Shown piece after piece: positions 24,501-36,812 of a stretch of DNA of 64,000 nt (position 1 is the stretch's first letter; each line of letters starts with the position of its first letter). The position numbers were made by a program, and so were the translations under genes. Source of the stretch: Cerioporus squamosus (taxonomy: Eukaryota; Basidiomycota; Agaricomycetes; Polyporales; Polyporaceae). The notes under the pieces were generated by a model. It had not been told where the DNA came from, searched no databases, and worked only from the letters and a program-made list of their open reading frames with translations. The stretch covers positions 1-64,000 of the forward strand of contig JABYQS010000066.1 of NCBI GenBank assembly GCA_022592435.1, read 5' to 3'.

Positions 24501-25150
24501 AGGAACCAGCCGCCGCGATCATGGCCTTGCTCTTCGCCGTTACCTTGCTCTTGCCTGATGTAACTCTGCAGGTGGCGTCTGGAGTCAGCGATGCGGAGTA
24601 GGGTGCTATATGCACTTGTGACGTACCTTGTCTTCCGGGTCATGTCAGATGAGGTTTGGTGTTCCGTTCTCGGTCTCAGTGAGTAAGCACTGGTGGCACG
24701 ACGCAACTTCTTCGGCGCAGATGAGGTCGCAGTGGTTTCGTCGTCTTCGGAGGGGTCTTCGGGTGCTGCGCGTTTCTTGCCCTTCGTATCCTTGGATGGT
24801 TCGTTGATGGTGAGAGCGGAGGTGGCGGGAAGGGTTGAACGGCGAGTGCTGCAGCAGGAACTTAACTAGAGAACCATACCCACAGTTGACCCGACGTACC
24901 GTTTACTGGCTCGGGCTTCGTCAGCGGTTTCCTTTCCCTTCCCTTTGTTGTCTCGGCTACGCTTGGTCGACGACGAAACTCCGGAATGTGTAGTGTCTTG
25001 CTGAGTACGGTGAGCCTGTTCCTTCTGCTTCGCGGCCTTAACTCGTGCGCTCGTGCGCAGAACCTTGGGCTCGGAGGATGTGGGCTCTTCGGTGTGCGCG
25101 GGATATGTGCTGCTGCTACTAGTCGCTGCCTGGGGTTGGGTAGAGTCCAT
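18524..25150 (-). CDS. UFD4: HECT-type E3 ubiquitin ligase, Ufd4/TRIP12 family
   Basis: Large multi-exon gene starting at 25150 ([14 protein letters not shown]; exon 1 to 24900) and ending at 18524, roughly 1,900 residues. The N-terminus is basic and serine-rich. An acidic Asp/Glu tract (about 24350-24450) precedes an armadillo-repeat region (about 23050-24300) with segments such as [19 protein letters not shown] and [19 protein letters not shown]. The middle is low-complexity Ala/Ser/Asp. The HECT domain (about 18524-20100) includes [20 protein letters not shown] and ends with the catalytic loop [17 protein letters not shown]; the active-site Cys codon is at 18626-18628. The end [11 protein letters not shown] is typical of the Ufd4/TRIP12 group. 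These ligases act in the ubiquitin-fusion-degradation pathway, building chains on N-terminal-ubiquitin or N-degron substrates for the proteasome. Inner exon borders were not all resolved. Confidence 0.93.
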
Positions 25151-25487
25151 TTAGTGCATACAGCGAGCCATCGATCCCCTGTGAGTAGGCTATCGAATGA
25201 AAGCAGGTCCAAGAATGTGGTCAACGTTGAGGAAGTACGGAAAAGGGCCACTTCTAGCGGTTCTTATTCTGTCGGAGCCTTAATTACTCAGCGGCTTCTC
25301 CCGGCGTTATCTTTTGTTGTCACCATTTCAAAGCAACAATAGTTCGCCTTTGTAACCACCATAGTTCACCATTGAAGTAACACTAGCTCGTCTTCTGACT
25401 CATCAACAATCCGGTATTTCTACGAGTCATAATGCAGCAATTACTGTATCCGATACATAAGTAACACCACCGAATCGCAGAGTCACC
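25151..25487. other. Intergenic: TFIP11 3' end / HECT promoter
   Basis: 337 bp between two genes on the same strand. It must hold the TFIP11 terminator and the HECT ligase promoter. No clear TATA box or poly(A) motif was picked out. Confidence 0.5.
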
Positions 25488-28400
25488 CTACTTCGTCGCC
25501 CTCAGCACCATGTCCTCCAACGTGATCGCACGATAATCGCCGTTGCTGTCTGGAGCCCACACGGCGTCGTCCAGGATGTAGACCAGGACGCCGCCCTTCC
25601 CGTCCGCACTCGGCGACACGCGGTACAGAGGCATCCGCGACTGCTCGTGTGCCTTCCCGGTCGGCATGAACAGCAGATTATGCGACGACGCGTACTCCTC
25701 TACGATAGACCGGAACGTGATCTCTTGGGCCCGTGCGGGGCGAACCTTCTCCTTCGCTTTCAAAGCCGGGGCGGGCGCGTTGCCTGCGGACAGCGGCACG
25801 GTGTGATCGGGACGGGGTAGACGCGTCGGCGCGTCAGGGCCAAGTTCGAGCGCCTTGTTCATCAGCTGCAACCCGCGCGTGAACCCTTGTGCGACGCCCG
25901 GCATGCTCTGCATGTTCTCCGAGAAGGTACCCTTCCAGAAGGAGTACCAGCGCGATACCTCCTCGAAGCTCGGGTTGGGCTGGATGAGCCAGATATGCAG
26001 CACATCCAACCATTTCGGGAAGAACTCCTTCTCCAGGATCTGTGAGAGGATGGACGGGCGTAGGAGTTCCTCCCACAGCATGACATCTTGCAGAGGTTGC
26101 ATATCTTGTTGTCGAGGGTTGACGCGGAAATCTTCCCGCAGTCGAGAACCAAGCTTGGGCACGATGTATTTGAGGAGCATCGTATCCCAATCCCCGACGT
26201 CGAATACCTGCACAAAGCATCAGTCAGTATGTGCCCACGATGCTGAACAAAACGATGGCACACGCACGTCTTTCCATACCCCGAGGTCTTGCGGGATCGC
26301 CTCAGCGGTTGTCCAAGCCCTAAGGACACTCTTGACCTTCCGCCGTGCATCTCCCAGTACCTCTTCGAGACGAAGGCCGACGTGAGGCAGCCATGGGAAG
26401 ACAAGCGTCTGCAGAGGCACCTTGCTCTTGCGAGGGTTCCAGTCGCCAACAGCCTTGTGCACCTTGGGCAACACGAGCTGATCGAAGAAATTGTCACGTA
26501 TGAAGGGGGGTAGGAAGGCCGACCACGCTTCGTACAGACGGACTGCAGGAAGGGGGTCTTCCGGGGACCAGTCGTTGTTGATGGAAGATCGAACTCGAGG
26601 CAGCCAAGAGTTCCATAGCAGACTCTCGTAGGGCGTCATTGGCTTATCCCTAGACGGAGTGATCAGTCGGTATGCGCTGGTGATAGCGAAGCGAGAAGAC
26701 GTACTGTACGACGGGAGCAGTCAGCACCGTACTGCTACCATACACCTGGACTTGGTCGTCTCTCCTCTCCTCAGGAGCAGCCATCTTGAGGGCGCGACGC
26801 CAGGCACGGAAGCTCGCGGTGAAGGCGGTAGGGTCTTCCAGAGGTTGCCACTGGGTCAACATACGACGTACCTGCGCAGCTCGCTGTCAAGATCGGTCAT
26901 GTCAATAGGTGATAAAAGACGTACCACTGGCGCAATCGCAGCCACGACTACTTCGTCCAGGCGGTAACGGTCGAACTCCTTCGCATGTTGACCGAGGAGC
27001 TTGTCGAATCCGACAGAGAACGGCTCAAGCGATGCCTCGTACATAGAGGCCGCTTCGCGGGATTGTGTGTTGATCTCGTCCACGACGAGGTTCATCTGTT
27101 GCATACGCGCAATGACTGAACAACCGTCAGACCACCTGTACTATTAAGATACATGTATATGGACTCACGCTCAGCTTCTTCGTCGACCTGCTTCCGTAGT
27201 CGAGCATCTTCAGCACGTATCCACTTCTTCCGCTCTTCGAGAGCCCTGGCCTCGCGCGCAAGACCATCCAAGTCTGTGCGACATGACTCGGTGATGAGGC
27301 GAAGGTTATGGCGAATTTCCGGGAGGCGCATTGGGTCCGTTGACGGGGTCCATGATGCCATAGACACGTCTGCCAAAGACGATACCTCCCTCATCTGAAG
27401 CAGCCATAAGTTACCACGCGATTACCCGCCAATACAAGCACGTACCGTCGCACCAGTGGCATCGATGATAGGCCCAACGCCTGCCTGAGGAGCCTCTCGG
27501 CCAGCCTCGGAAACAATCTCTTCGTACGTCTTGTGCTCAACGCGGGTCTTCGTCTTCTTAGGCTTCTTCCACGCCTCCGTACGAGCTTCATGAGCTTTCG
27601 CGGCCTTACGTGTTTTCCGCGCCGTAGCCTTCGAGTCGTCCTCATCGTCGCTAACGATCTCGCCACGACGACGAGCCTCGGCCTTGGCCTGCTCGGTCTT
27701 CTCCTTGAAACCCTTGAACGCGATACCCATGCCCTTAGGACGGAGCTTGCTTTCCACAGGGGTGACGATTCCTTCTCCAGTCGTACCCAGACCCTGGCCT
27801 GCCTGCCAACCCATCTTTTCGAGCAGCCGCGCCCCGAAGGTCCCTGAGAGCTTGCTGAAATGGGCACGCTCCGTGGCAGAGAGGGGAGTGACAGATCGTG
27901 TGCTGGTCGCGCTAGTGTCGGCCTTGCGTAGGAAAGACCGCTGCGTGCGATTACCACCGAATGCAGTGGGGAAGTCATCAGCGGCAACAGGAGCGGGGGA
28001 TGGGGATGAGGAGACCGGGGCGGACGTCGGGGGTTCTGCAGCCAGGCGCGAAGATCCTATACCACCCTTGGAGAACGTTGGCATCGCAGAACTGGTCCCA
28101 ATGCCTGCTTTCGACGAACCTATGCCTCCTTTCCCAGCTCCCGACGAGCCTATCCCGCCCTTGCCAGCACCCAAACCAAGCCCTCCGAATCGCGGCCGCG
28201 TCTCCTCCTCCTCTTCCTCTTCCTCCTCCCGAACGCGAGGCGAAGCTGCTTTGGACGGTCCAGAGTCTGACAGCTCCGAGACCTCCTCGTCGCCACCTTC
28301 TTCATGAGGGGCGTCATCTTCACTGGTATCTTTCTCCGCAGCGCCATCCTCCCCCATGGGCACGTCCTCGTCCAGTGTCATCTTCGAACTAGACGAAACG

Positions 28401-28663
28401 AATGCCGGGGCCTTGGTACGGGTCCTCGCCTTCCGCCTGGCTACCTTCTCGTCCTCCTCGTCGTCATCACTCCCGAACACGCCGTAAATTGCATCCTCCT
28501 TCGCGTTCTTGCGTCTCCGCTTTCTCTTATAGGGATTCTGGAACAGCTCGCGTTCCGCGCGTGCGTCCGGGTCATTGTCGTCGAAGGTCGGTTCGTCCAC
28601 GTCAGATGCAGGAGAAGAGTCCGAGTCGTCATCCTCAAGGAATTGTCGCTTTCGGCGTGCCAT
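25488..28663 (-). CDS. TFIP11: G-patch spliceosome disassembly factor TFIP11/Ntr1
   Basis: Multi-exon gene beginning MARRKRQFLEDDDSDS at 28663 and ending at 25488; about 950 residues. The N-terminal third is acidic and has an unusual run of GKGGIGSS repeats (residues about 165-205) after a Glu tract. A G-patch follows at about 275-320 (FGARLLEKMGWQAGQGLG). The later exons encode a helical GCFC/TFIP11-type region, including FPWLPHVGLRLEEVLGD, LLKYIVPKLGSRLRED and PNPSFEEVSRWYSFWKG. By homology with yeast Ntr1/Spp382 and human TFIP11, the G-patch is expected to activate the DEAH helicase Prp43/DHX15 to release the intron-lariat spliceosome in the nucleus. The start is the first ATG of a long open exon and faces RPS4 across 375 bp. 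Confidence 0.93.
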
Positions 28664-29038
28664 CCTGGGGAGAGGCTGGTGTGGTCAAGGTGTCAGCGGT
28701 GGATGATGAAGTCAGTGGCCAAGTACTGCTACTGACTCGGACTCTTGTCCAGTAAGTGGGGCTGTGCTAGAAGCCTTTCAACCCAGTAAGAGTGCGTACT
28801 AATGTGGCTTGACAATTTAATTGAGCCAGTCACAACAAGTGGTAAACACGTCCTTACCCAGTCCTTCAGTCCTCGAGCTGATGTCATGGGCGTCTCAGCC
28901 CCATTCGTTCGCCGCCAAACTCCGACTGATGGGACTCGGTTGTACCCGACGGCCTGAACGCTATCGAAGTTTTGGAACCGCTGCACCAGCAAACGAGGCC
29001 GTCGCCGCCGCCAACGTCAAGCCCTCAAGACTCTCAAC
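28664..29038. promoter_or_regulatory. Divergent promoter region, TFIP11 / RPS4
   Basis: 375 bp separate the two start codons, so both promoters must lie here. No TATA box near either start was identified with confidence. Confidence 0.6.
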
Positions 29039-30221
29039 ATGGTCAGTATGCTGCTGCTCGTCGTCGGAGCCGTCCATGGAAAAGCTGTGGTGGAATGGTC
29101 GCGTTGTGCGGTCTGGAGGGGTGGATGCTGGTCTTGGGCTCTGGATGTACCTCGCGACTCTGCGACTGCACTCGGCACTCTCTTGGACGACTCTGGCGAC
29201 TTCATCCCTCATTACACTGTTCGCTGACAGTATTCTCTCCTTCTCCTAGGCCCGTGGACCCAAAAAGCACTTGAAGCGTCTCGCTGCGCCCTCATCATGG
29301 ATGCTTGACAAGCTCAGCGGCACCTACGTGCGTAGACTTCTCACTTTTGGCGTGTAACGTCCTCCAACCTCCCGCATGCGCTATCTAGGCCCCCCGCCCT
29401 TCTCCCGGTCCCCACAAGCTCCGTGAATCCCTCCCCCTCACGATTTTCCTCCGCAACCGCCTCAAGTATGCTTTGACTGGCCGTGAGGTCACGTCGATTG
29501 TCATGCAGCGCTTGATCAAGGTCGACGGCAAGGTCAGGACCGACCCGACCTACCCCGCGGGTTTCATGGGTGAGTGTTGCTACACTGCTGGAGTCGGTAT
29601 GCGAAAATGCTGAGTTACTTTTGATGTAGATGTCATCACGATTGAGAAGTCTGGCGAGCACTTCCGTCTCCTCTACGACGTCAAGGGCCGCTTCACCATC
29701 CACCGCATCTCGCCTGAGGAGGCCACCTACAAGCTCCTCAAGGTCCGCAAGGTCGCTCTCGGCAACAAGGGCGTCCCTTACATCGTCACCCACGATGGCC
29801 GCACTATCCGTTACCCCGACCCCCTGATCAAGGTCAACGACACTGTTCGTTTCGACATCGAGCAGGGCAAGATCACCGACTTTGTCAAGTTTGATACTGG
29901 CAACCTCGCCTTCATCACCGGTGGTCGTAACAGGGGTCGTTGCGGTGTCATCACCCACCGTGAGAAGCACGTCGGTGGCTTCGACATCGTCCACGTCAAG
30001 GATTCTCTTGACAGGACGTTCGCCACGCGGTACGCAAGCCCGCTGTTTTGATATTGTTCAATTCCTGCTGACACGTGCATGTCTTCCATAGGATCTCCAA
30101 CATCTTCGTCATCGGTGAGGGCACGAAGTCGTGGGTTTCCCTGCCGAAGGGCAAGGGTATTAAGCTCACTATTGCTGAGGAGCGTGATGTCAGGAGGAGA
30201 CAGCGCGCTGCCGAGCAATAG
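29039..30221 (+). CDS. RPS4: 40S ribosomal protein S4 (eS4)
   Basis: Five exons: 29039-29041, 29250-29327, 29389-29569, 29630-30029 and 30092-30221, all with GT-AG introns, giving 263 residues, the usual eS4 length. Exon 1 is only the ATG; after a 208-nt intron the protein continues [19 protein letters not shown], which is characteristic of eS4. The central part carries the S4e/KOW RNA-binding region ([39 protein letters not shown]) and the C-terminus reads [20 protein letters not shown]. It is a structural protein of the small ribosomal subunit. The long first intron directly after the start codon is typical of highly expressed ribosomal-protein genes and may carry regulatory signals; no snoRNA C/D boxes were found in it. 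Confidence 0.98.
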
Positions 30222-30951
30222 ACGGGGTCTTGGGTCTGTATCGTATCGCTGCTATGTTCACGCTCACCACTACCTACGCATGCCATATGCGCCCGTTTGT
30301 ATGCCACTAGTACGCCACCAAAAATTTCTGCATGCACTTGTAGCGTGAGCCCTGCCGGACCATATTGGCCTTTTCCTCGTGTTGCATATTGTATCTTGTA
30401 CTCTTGGGTCGTCATGTTACTGCGATGTCAGGCTCCTTCCCATCCGCCAGCTCGAGTCGAGAGGCTTAATCCTAGAAGAGGGGAGGAAGGATGAAAGGGA
30501 GATCGTATGCAGTGTGTAATGTAGCTGACCAACGCAATCCCTAATACCGAAACCTTATTCCCTCTCGACTGCCAGTGAGAGTGGAAGAGAAATAAGGTTC
30601 AAAAAGATATAACACGTGATTGCGGTCTAGACTCAACACCGTCCCCCCGCCTCTTGGATTCCAGCCTGAGCCCTTCCTCAAGGATTCACTCTTCCACTCG
30701 AGCTGGCGGATGGGAAGGAGCCTGCTGCGATGTTGGCATCAATGGCTCTGACTGTCTTGACTCGTCGCGGGTGCGATCCTACGAAACTGGGAGGGAGTGG
30801 GCGCTTAATGGTTCTGCCCTTCTTGTCCTCACCCACCACCATCTACCAGTGCCACCTCTGCGCTGCTCGACATGCTCCGTATCTAACATACTAATTTATC
30901 CTGTTGTCTTTCAACCTATTTCTTGTGCGCCCACGATCTCTCGACATCCAT
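30222..30951. other. Intergenic, RPS4 3' region and SNM1 promoter, carrying a MITE
   Basis: 730 bp between two plus-strand genes. The first 200 bp should include the RPS4 3' UTR. A complete MITE occupies 30429-30724. The remaining 230 bp before the SNM1 start must contain its promoter. Confidence 0.6.
30429..30724. mobile_element. MITE with 28-bp perfect TIRs and 9-bp target duplication (MULE type)
   Basis: A 296-bp segment begins CAGGCTCCTTCCCATCCGCC and ends with its exact complement; the terminal inverted repeats (30429-30456 and 30697-30724) match over 28 bp. The 9-mer CTGCGATGT flanks it on both sides (30420-30428 and 30725-30733). A 9-bp target duplication with long TIRs is the signature of Mutator-like elements. 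The interior (poly-purine, no frame) encodes nothing. Perfect TIRs and target duplication suggest recent insertion. Confidence 0.9.
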
Positions 30952-33844
30952 ATGGCAGCGAAGAAACGCAAGGAAACCCCTCAGTCGTCTACTCTACTTG
31001 ACTTCTTTGGCGGCCAGAGCTCGTCCACGTCCAACGCAAGAACAGTCAAGAAACCTCGAGTGAACGATAATGCGTCCAAGCGGGTGAAGCGGGAGGTGCC
31101 GGATGAAGTCATAGTCATCGACTCGTCCGACGAGGACGACGTCGTGGAGGTCGCCATACCGCAAGCCGACCCTAAGCCACTGCAGTCGGACACGAAGGGT
31201 CTGGAGGTCAACCGTGCTGCATGTGGAGAGGGCTTAGGGCGCACATCCAATGCGGCGGGTCTCAGTGCGCCAGTATGTCTCTCGTCGGGAGCTCATGAGG
31301 CTGACGGTTCGATGGAAGGCACGAATGTCAAGAGTGAGCATATTGTCGAGCAAGACGGCCGAGCACCCTCAGAAGTGACTCCTATCTCCGCGAAAGTGCA
31401 ACCCTCGGATGCTGGAGATAGAGAACCGTCTCCGTTCGGTTTTCCTTCCATGCTTGCGACCCAAGACCTGGTGGAAGTCGCTATACCGCCCAAAGTCACA
31501 CCTCCCGGTCCTGTCGATTGCTCGCACGACGGCACTGTAAACGCTGTTTCCCCGCCTTATCCAGCTGCTGAGGAAGCTGGACATGCTGAAGATGCGCTCC
31601 TTGGGAACGGCGATTGGGCTATGGGCGACGACGAGACGGACGCCTTCGACGCTGACTCCGAAGTGAAAGCTGAAGACAGTGACTCCGTGGACATAGATCT
31701 CACCATGGATGCTGACACCCAATTCATCACCGAGGACTCCAAGTCAGTCGACCTAGACCTCACTCTTGAGGAGGACAACATAGCAACAGGGAAGGAGCGA
31801 CCCGCAGAGAGCTGTCCAATATGTGAGAGGGAGCTCACAGGCATGAGCACTCTGGTTCGTCGCACATTCGTCTCAGACTTTGTCGATCAGCTGAGCGACT
31901 CCTTGCAGGAAATCCATGACCACGTCGACGCGTGTCTGAATGCGCTCCCTGCCACGGAACCTGCCTCTGCCCCGGATGCATCGTCCAGCGCAAAGCCTCT
32001 GCGTCCCTTGTCCTCTCTACGGGCGCCGCAGCCACCCAGTCTTGACAAGGCTGCGTCATCAAACTCTGTGAAGAAGGAAGAGGGCGACGGAAACGTGTTC
32101 TCAATGCTTATGACGTCTTACAAGGAGAACGAGGCGTGGAAGGAGGCGTCAACAGTGGAAGACCGGAACTTCCGGCCAACGAAAGCCAACGGAGGACGAC
32201 GAAAGGCTCCATTCTACAAGATCATGCAGGGCATGCCGATCGCTGTAGATGCGTTTCGGTATGGCACCATCCCGAACGTCACAGCATACTTCCTTACGTA
32301 TGTGAGCCTTGCCTGGCATAGACGTGCAGCTCTGACCATGAAGTTGCTCCCAGACATGCACATTCTGATCACTATACGAACCTGTCCGCCAGATGGGACA
32401 GCGGGCCTATCTATTGCTCGCAAGGAACAGCGAACCTCATCATCCACATGCTTGGCGTGGACCCGAAATGGGTGCACCCACTACCCATGGACGTCCCAAC
32501 CACAATACCGAACACCGGCAGTGTGCAGGTCACCCTTATAGAGGCCAATCACTGTTCGTCCTCACCTTGTCATGCGTTGCCTTGTCCCTGCTGACGGTAG
32601 TCGCATAAACCAGGTCCGGGATCATGTCTGTTCCTGTTTGAAGGCAAGCAGACTATCAATGCAGGCGACAGCGCATACAAGTCACCCTACGTCGGCTCGG
32701 CGAAGGTCTTTAGATACTTGCACTGCGGCGACTTCCGCGCGTGTCCACAGCATGTGTTGCATCCCGCGGTCAAGGGGAAGCGCATAGACCACGTCTATCT
32801 CGACACCACGTATCTAGATCCCAAGGTATGTCGGTGTTGCGAACAATACTCGTATCGATGCTGACTGGTCGCTTTGCAGTACTGTTTCCCGCCCCAGCCT
32901 CTCGTTATATCTGCCTGTGCCGAGCTGGCCAAGCGACTGGTGCAGGGGAAGTCTGTGGAAGAAACTCCCTCCAGTGACGGAAAGTTGCGAACCATGGCTG
33001 GCTGGTTCACCAGGGTGGAGAAGACCGAGAATGGCAAGGAGAAAGCATCTGCCCCTCCGGAGAAGATTCTCATCGTCGTTGGGTCAGTAGAGACCAGTGC
33101 GCATTCGTTCGCTAGCTTACTCCGTTGCACAGGACGTATTCCATCGGCAAAGAGCGCATTGTGAAGGGTAAGACAAACCAATCTCCGGTTGCATCGAGAT
33201 AGCTGACGTTCGTCCAGCCATCGCAAAGGCGCTGAACACCAAGGTGTATTGCGACTCTCGGAAAGCGGCGATCCTGCGTTGTCAATCTGACCCAGAGCTC
33301 GACGCCCTCCTGACCACGGATCCGAAGACAGCAGGTGTTCATCTGGTGCCGTTGGCCGTCATCGCCTCGGACAGATTGAAGACGTACATGGAGCGTTGGA
33401 AGGGCCACTGGACGAAGGTGATAGGGTTCCGGCCGACAGGTTGGACGTACGTCCTACCAGAATACCTTGCAATGCTTCGTGACCGGCTGATTCCAATCCC
33501 ATTACAGGTTCACAGCACCCAATGGCACGGACACGTTGCCGTCGATACCAAGCGTCATCTCTCGCTCGCAGAGCCGCACCTTCACCCACGCGAACCTGCA
33601 GCCGATGCGCAACTCGACGTTGGCCTTGCAGGTGTACGGCGTGCCGTACTCTGAACACAGCTCGTTCTTCGAGCTGACGTGTTTTGCGCTGTCGTTCGAT
33701 TGGGTACGGATGATCGCTACGGTAAACGTGGGGAGCGAGACCTCTAGGGGGAAGATGGCGAAGTGGGTCGAGCGGTGGGAGGCCGAGAGGAAGAAGCGAG
33801 GGAAGGTCGAGGTGGTGAAGTATCGGACATCAGAGTATTGGTAG
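30952..33844 (+). CDS. PSO2: DNA interstrand cross-link repair nuclease SNM1/PSO2
   Basis: Seven exons: 30952-32297, 32354-32553, 32614-32825, 32880-33082, 33133-33167, 33218-33446 and 33508-33844; 853 residues in one continuous frame. The N-terminus has SSTLLDFF, resembling a PCNA-binding (PIP-like) box. A zinc finger of UBZ4 type follows, with Cys288 and Cys291 (CPIC) and later His324/Cys328. The metallo-beta-lactamase domain starts around residue 400 and has the metal-binding motif HAHSDH (450-455), IEANHCPGSC and DTTYLDP. The beta-CASP/DRMBL part ends with VPYSEHSSFFEL. The family is a 5'-exonuclease that processes DNA interstrand cross-links in the nucleus. The ATG at 30952 is the first in this frame. 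It converges on DUF6533 copy E 93 bp downstream. Confidence 0.96.
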
Positions 33845-33937
33845 AGTTCACGGTAACTCGGGTCTACGGTACATGATAGTTTGTATGACCTCTCCTCAAT
33901 CATTTGAACACCGCGATGTCTCTTGGCCGCATATGTA

Positions 33938-35804
33938 TCAGTTGTGAGGCGGAGCTGGATCGCGGCGGTCCATGGCCACCGGCAGTACTGCTCCTCGCCA
34001 TTGTCGGCCACCGCCGGTGGCGGGCAGGCACTTCTCCAAGCCTCCTAGCTCCGTGCCGTTGCTCATCATCCTGCTAGTACTCTCCTCTAGGGAGCCATCC
34101 TCGCTCTGCGCGAGAAATCCAGCCGACATCGTAGAGCCAATGGAACCGACCACACGTTCGAAGTTGATCGAAGACGTCGCGTGGGCAGTATCCGTGCTTT
34201 CATGGGATGCGTCTTCCGAGCCCGAGCAGATATGAACCGCTTCGCTGTTGGCGTGTTGCAAGTCGAGCAGGAAACGCGAGACAAGGATCGCGGTAAGCCT
34301 GGCACGACAAAAGCGAAACATGGTTGGTAGGCCGACGTGTGGCATTGACGGGGAACGTACGGGAGGGTGAAGATTGTCACGCTGCTTGCGGGGGTCGACG
34401 GGGCCACACCAATCTGCGAAACGACGTGAGCGTGAGCCCGGGCGGACGACGGGACAGGGTCGCGACGTACGGAGACAAGTGTCAACGCCAGGTGCAGAGT
34501 GTTCAAGACGAGCATAACACTAGGCCCGACGCCGATGGCTGAGATGTGCTCTGCTTGAGGCCGGATGCTGGACACTCACATGAAGTAGATCATCCCTGGT
34601 AAAGCCCCAGCCAGATAGTGAGGACATGGTGGGAGTCCGCAACTCAGGATGGCGCTCACCATGTCGAACGAACACGGCCGTGAACGACGTCGTTCGCATT
34701 CCGTGAACGTGCTTGAGGAGGCTCCACCATGTGATCCCAATGAGGAGCAAGTCAAAAGCGATCTGTGTCGTCCGCGACACGATTGTGACTGGTGCGAGGA
34801 CCAAAACCGTCAGTGTTATGGAATCCCCGTCTGAGGGGTGCACCTACGCCTGGCAGTTTCTAGGAGTCAGTCACGATCTCCGGACGGGTAGCTATCATGG
34901 GACGACGCACCGTTGACCTAGTTCCTGACTGAGTCCCGGGGTCACTGTTGCGCATCCAACGATGGGGTCCATGATACCGGTGAGACCCTTCCCGTACTGG
35001 AGCTGTATGGCATACTCGGTCAGCTATCGTAAGCAGCGCATTCAGGGAAAGCTTCGTCGCGCACCATGTTAATGCCGTAGGGTACGAGACCCAAAAGGAA
35101 GACCTGCCACGGCCAGAGACCAGTTTCTTCCGGTGAGCGCGAATGCTCTCATTGCGGCGAAAGCTTGCGGCGACATCACCATGAGCGTTCTACGGCCCGG
35201 AGATGATCTGCGACCAAAACGGCTCACCTGCCCATGGTAGGTACTGGGCAAAGTAAATTGCGAACTGAGTCCTGACGAGGCCCGTACAACTAGAGATGTT
35301 GCGTGTCTGCGTCAGCGAACAGCAGCACCTGGAGGCAGTGAAGCAGCGCAGAGATCGGAGACGTACGCCTGTTTGAACGAGGTCATGGCGTAGACATGCG
35401 CAAGATATTGGGACGACGTACCATTTCAGATGACACAGTCTCTCCGACGACAATCAAGGTGGAACTGAGCACCAAGAGGTAACGGTTGAGCAGAAACAGA
35501 GCCGTGGCACCGGTGAATCTGCGCTTCCAGAATATCAACACTTCTTGCCCGAGGGTGATGGCATACTCGTAGAACACGAGTGCTAATAGCACAGGGGGGT
35601 GAGTCACGTATTGGCCGTTGTCTTGTCAGAGACTCACTCAAGGTCGCGTATGCGCATGCGGTCGAGATGAACCTGCGGGACGACAGATGTCAGAGGTCAA
35701 TATAACTACATATAAGGTGATGGAGGCTCCAGGAGGAACACCCACAGGGCCTGGTAGACGGCGATGATTTGGGCGGCAGCGTCAGGTCCTGCGTATGAAG
35801 ACAT
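33938..35804 (-). CDS. DUF6533 domain membrane protein (copy E)
   Basis: Multi-exon gene starting at 35804 with MSSYAGPDAAAQIIAVYQAL, then FISTACAYATL, then VFYEYAITLGQEVLIFW (DUF6533 hallmark; the usual YDY is YEY) and FLLNRYLLVLSSTLIVV. Later helices include IVSRTTQIAFDLLLIGITWW and VMLVLNTLHLALTLVS. The last exon begins LTAILVSRFLLDLQHANSE and ends in a polar tail at 33938. The tail contains NFERVVGSIGSTM, a short motif also found in the tails of copies G, H and I. No lesion was noticed. Unlike the other copies it sits alone among housekeeping genes. Function unknown; a seven-helix topology is likely. Confidence 0.8.
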
Positions 35805-36812
35805 ATTAGCGAGAGGGAGTGGGGTCGTGAAGACGATAACCTCAAGTTCACATTGAATATAACCGAGCAGACTCACCGCCTTGCTCCCGCTCGCAGTACT
35901 TCGCTGTAGTATATATCAGTCAGCTCAATATACCTTTGCGATGGCTCTAGGTAGCAACCATGCCCGTGCTTCTCGTTATATAATAGTTAATAGACAGATG
36001 AGTAGTAGCAGCGGTCGTGAAGCGGAGCACTTACGACAGGGCTTATTGACAGCAGTTCACCACAGTCAAACAGCTCTCAGGATAGAAGAACAAAGCCTAC
36101 CACACGCAGTGACAGATCTGCAGGATACAACCGATTGTATCCCTCGGCCTCGGTATGTAGCCAGATTCTTGTCCTCACTACGTACGCACGTCGCATGGTC
36201 ATGATTCGGGGAATTTTGAAGTCTCCTGAACGGTTCTTGAGGTGAGTCGTGCCCATTAACAGTAATGCATGGAGGAGATCTATTGGAAGTCTTCCCAGGT
36301 CAGTGCTAGAGATCTGGAGGGTATTTCGAACGCGTGCATTTATCAGCAATCGAACATAGGAAATGAGGGTGACTGACGGATGCGGAGGATCGACATATCT
36401 GCCACTGCATTAACATCATGCTCGTCGGCGCAGCTGCCAATTACTCGTACCAGGATCTACTGGCCATTTACGACATAGAGATGTTGGGAGGGGGGGGGGG
36501 CGGGGATACTGGTGCCATCTGTAGCAGCTGTGGTTACGTGCAACCAAGCCATCGAACCGCGAATACTGACTCGCTGTACCGTTTACTTCTACGCGTACAT
36601 CCATCATGTTACATCGCGGCCGTATGAATCAGCGAAGGCGTCAGGTGCATCCCGCCAACCGCAGCCCGCACAGTATACTAGTACGATGATGGCTGTCCAG
36701 AGCAGGCACGATGTAATCAGTGTTATACAACCTTGGGGCCAGTGGGAGTCTCTGAGAGAATGCTGACGACTCGAGAGCGGAAGAAAACAAAAACAAAGGT
36801 AGCACCACTCAT
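35805..36812. other. Intergenic, DUF6533 E to tRNA-Pro
   Basis: 1 kb without a supported gene. Open stretches on the minus strand (36077-36349, 36604-36849) include one hydrophobic run but no family motif. An 11-base G homopolymer lies at 36490-36500. Confidence 0.5.

Noticed and set aside
29042..29249. snoRNA in RPS4 intron 1
   Set aside because: No C box (RUGAUGA) with a matching D box could be found.
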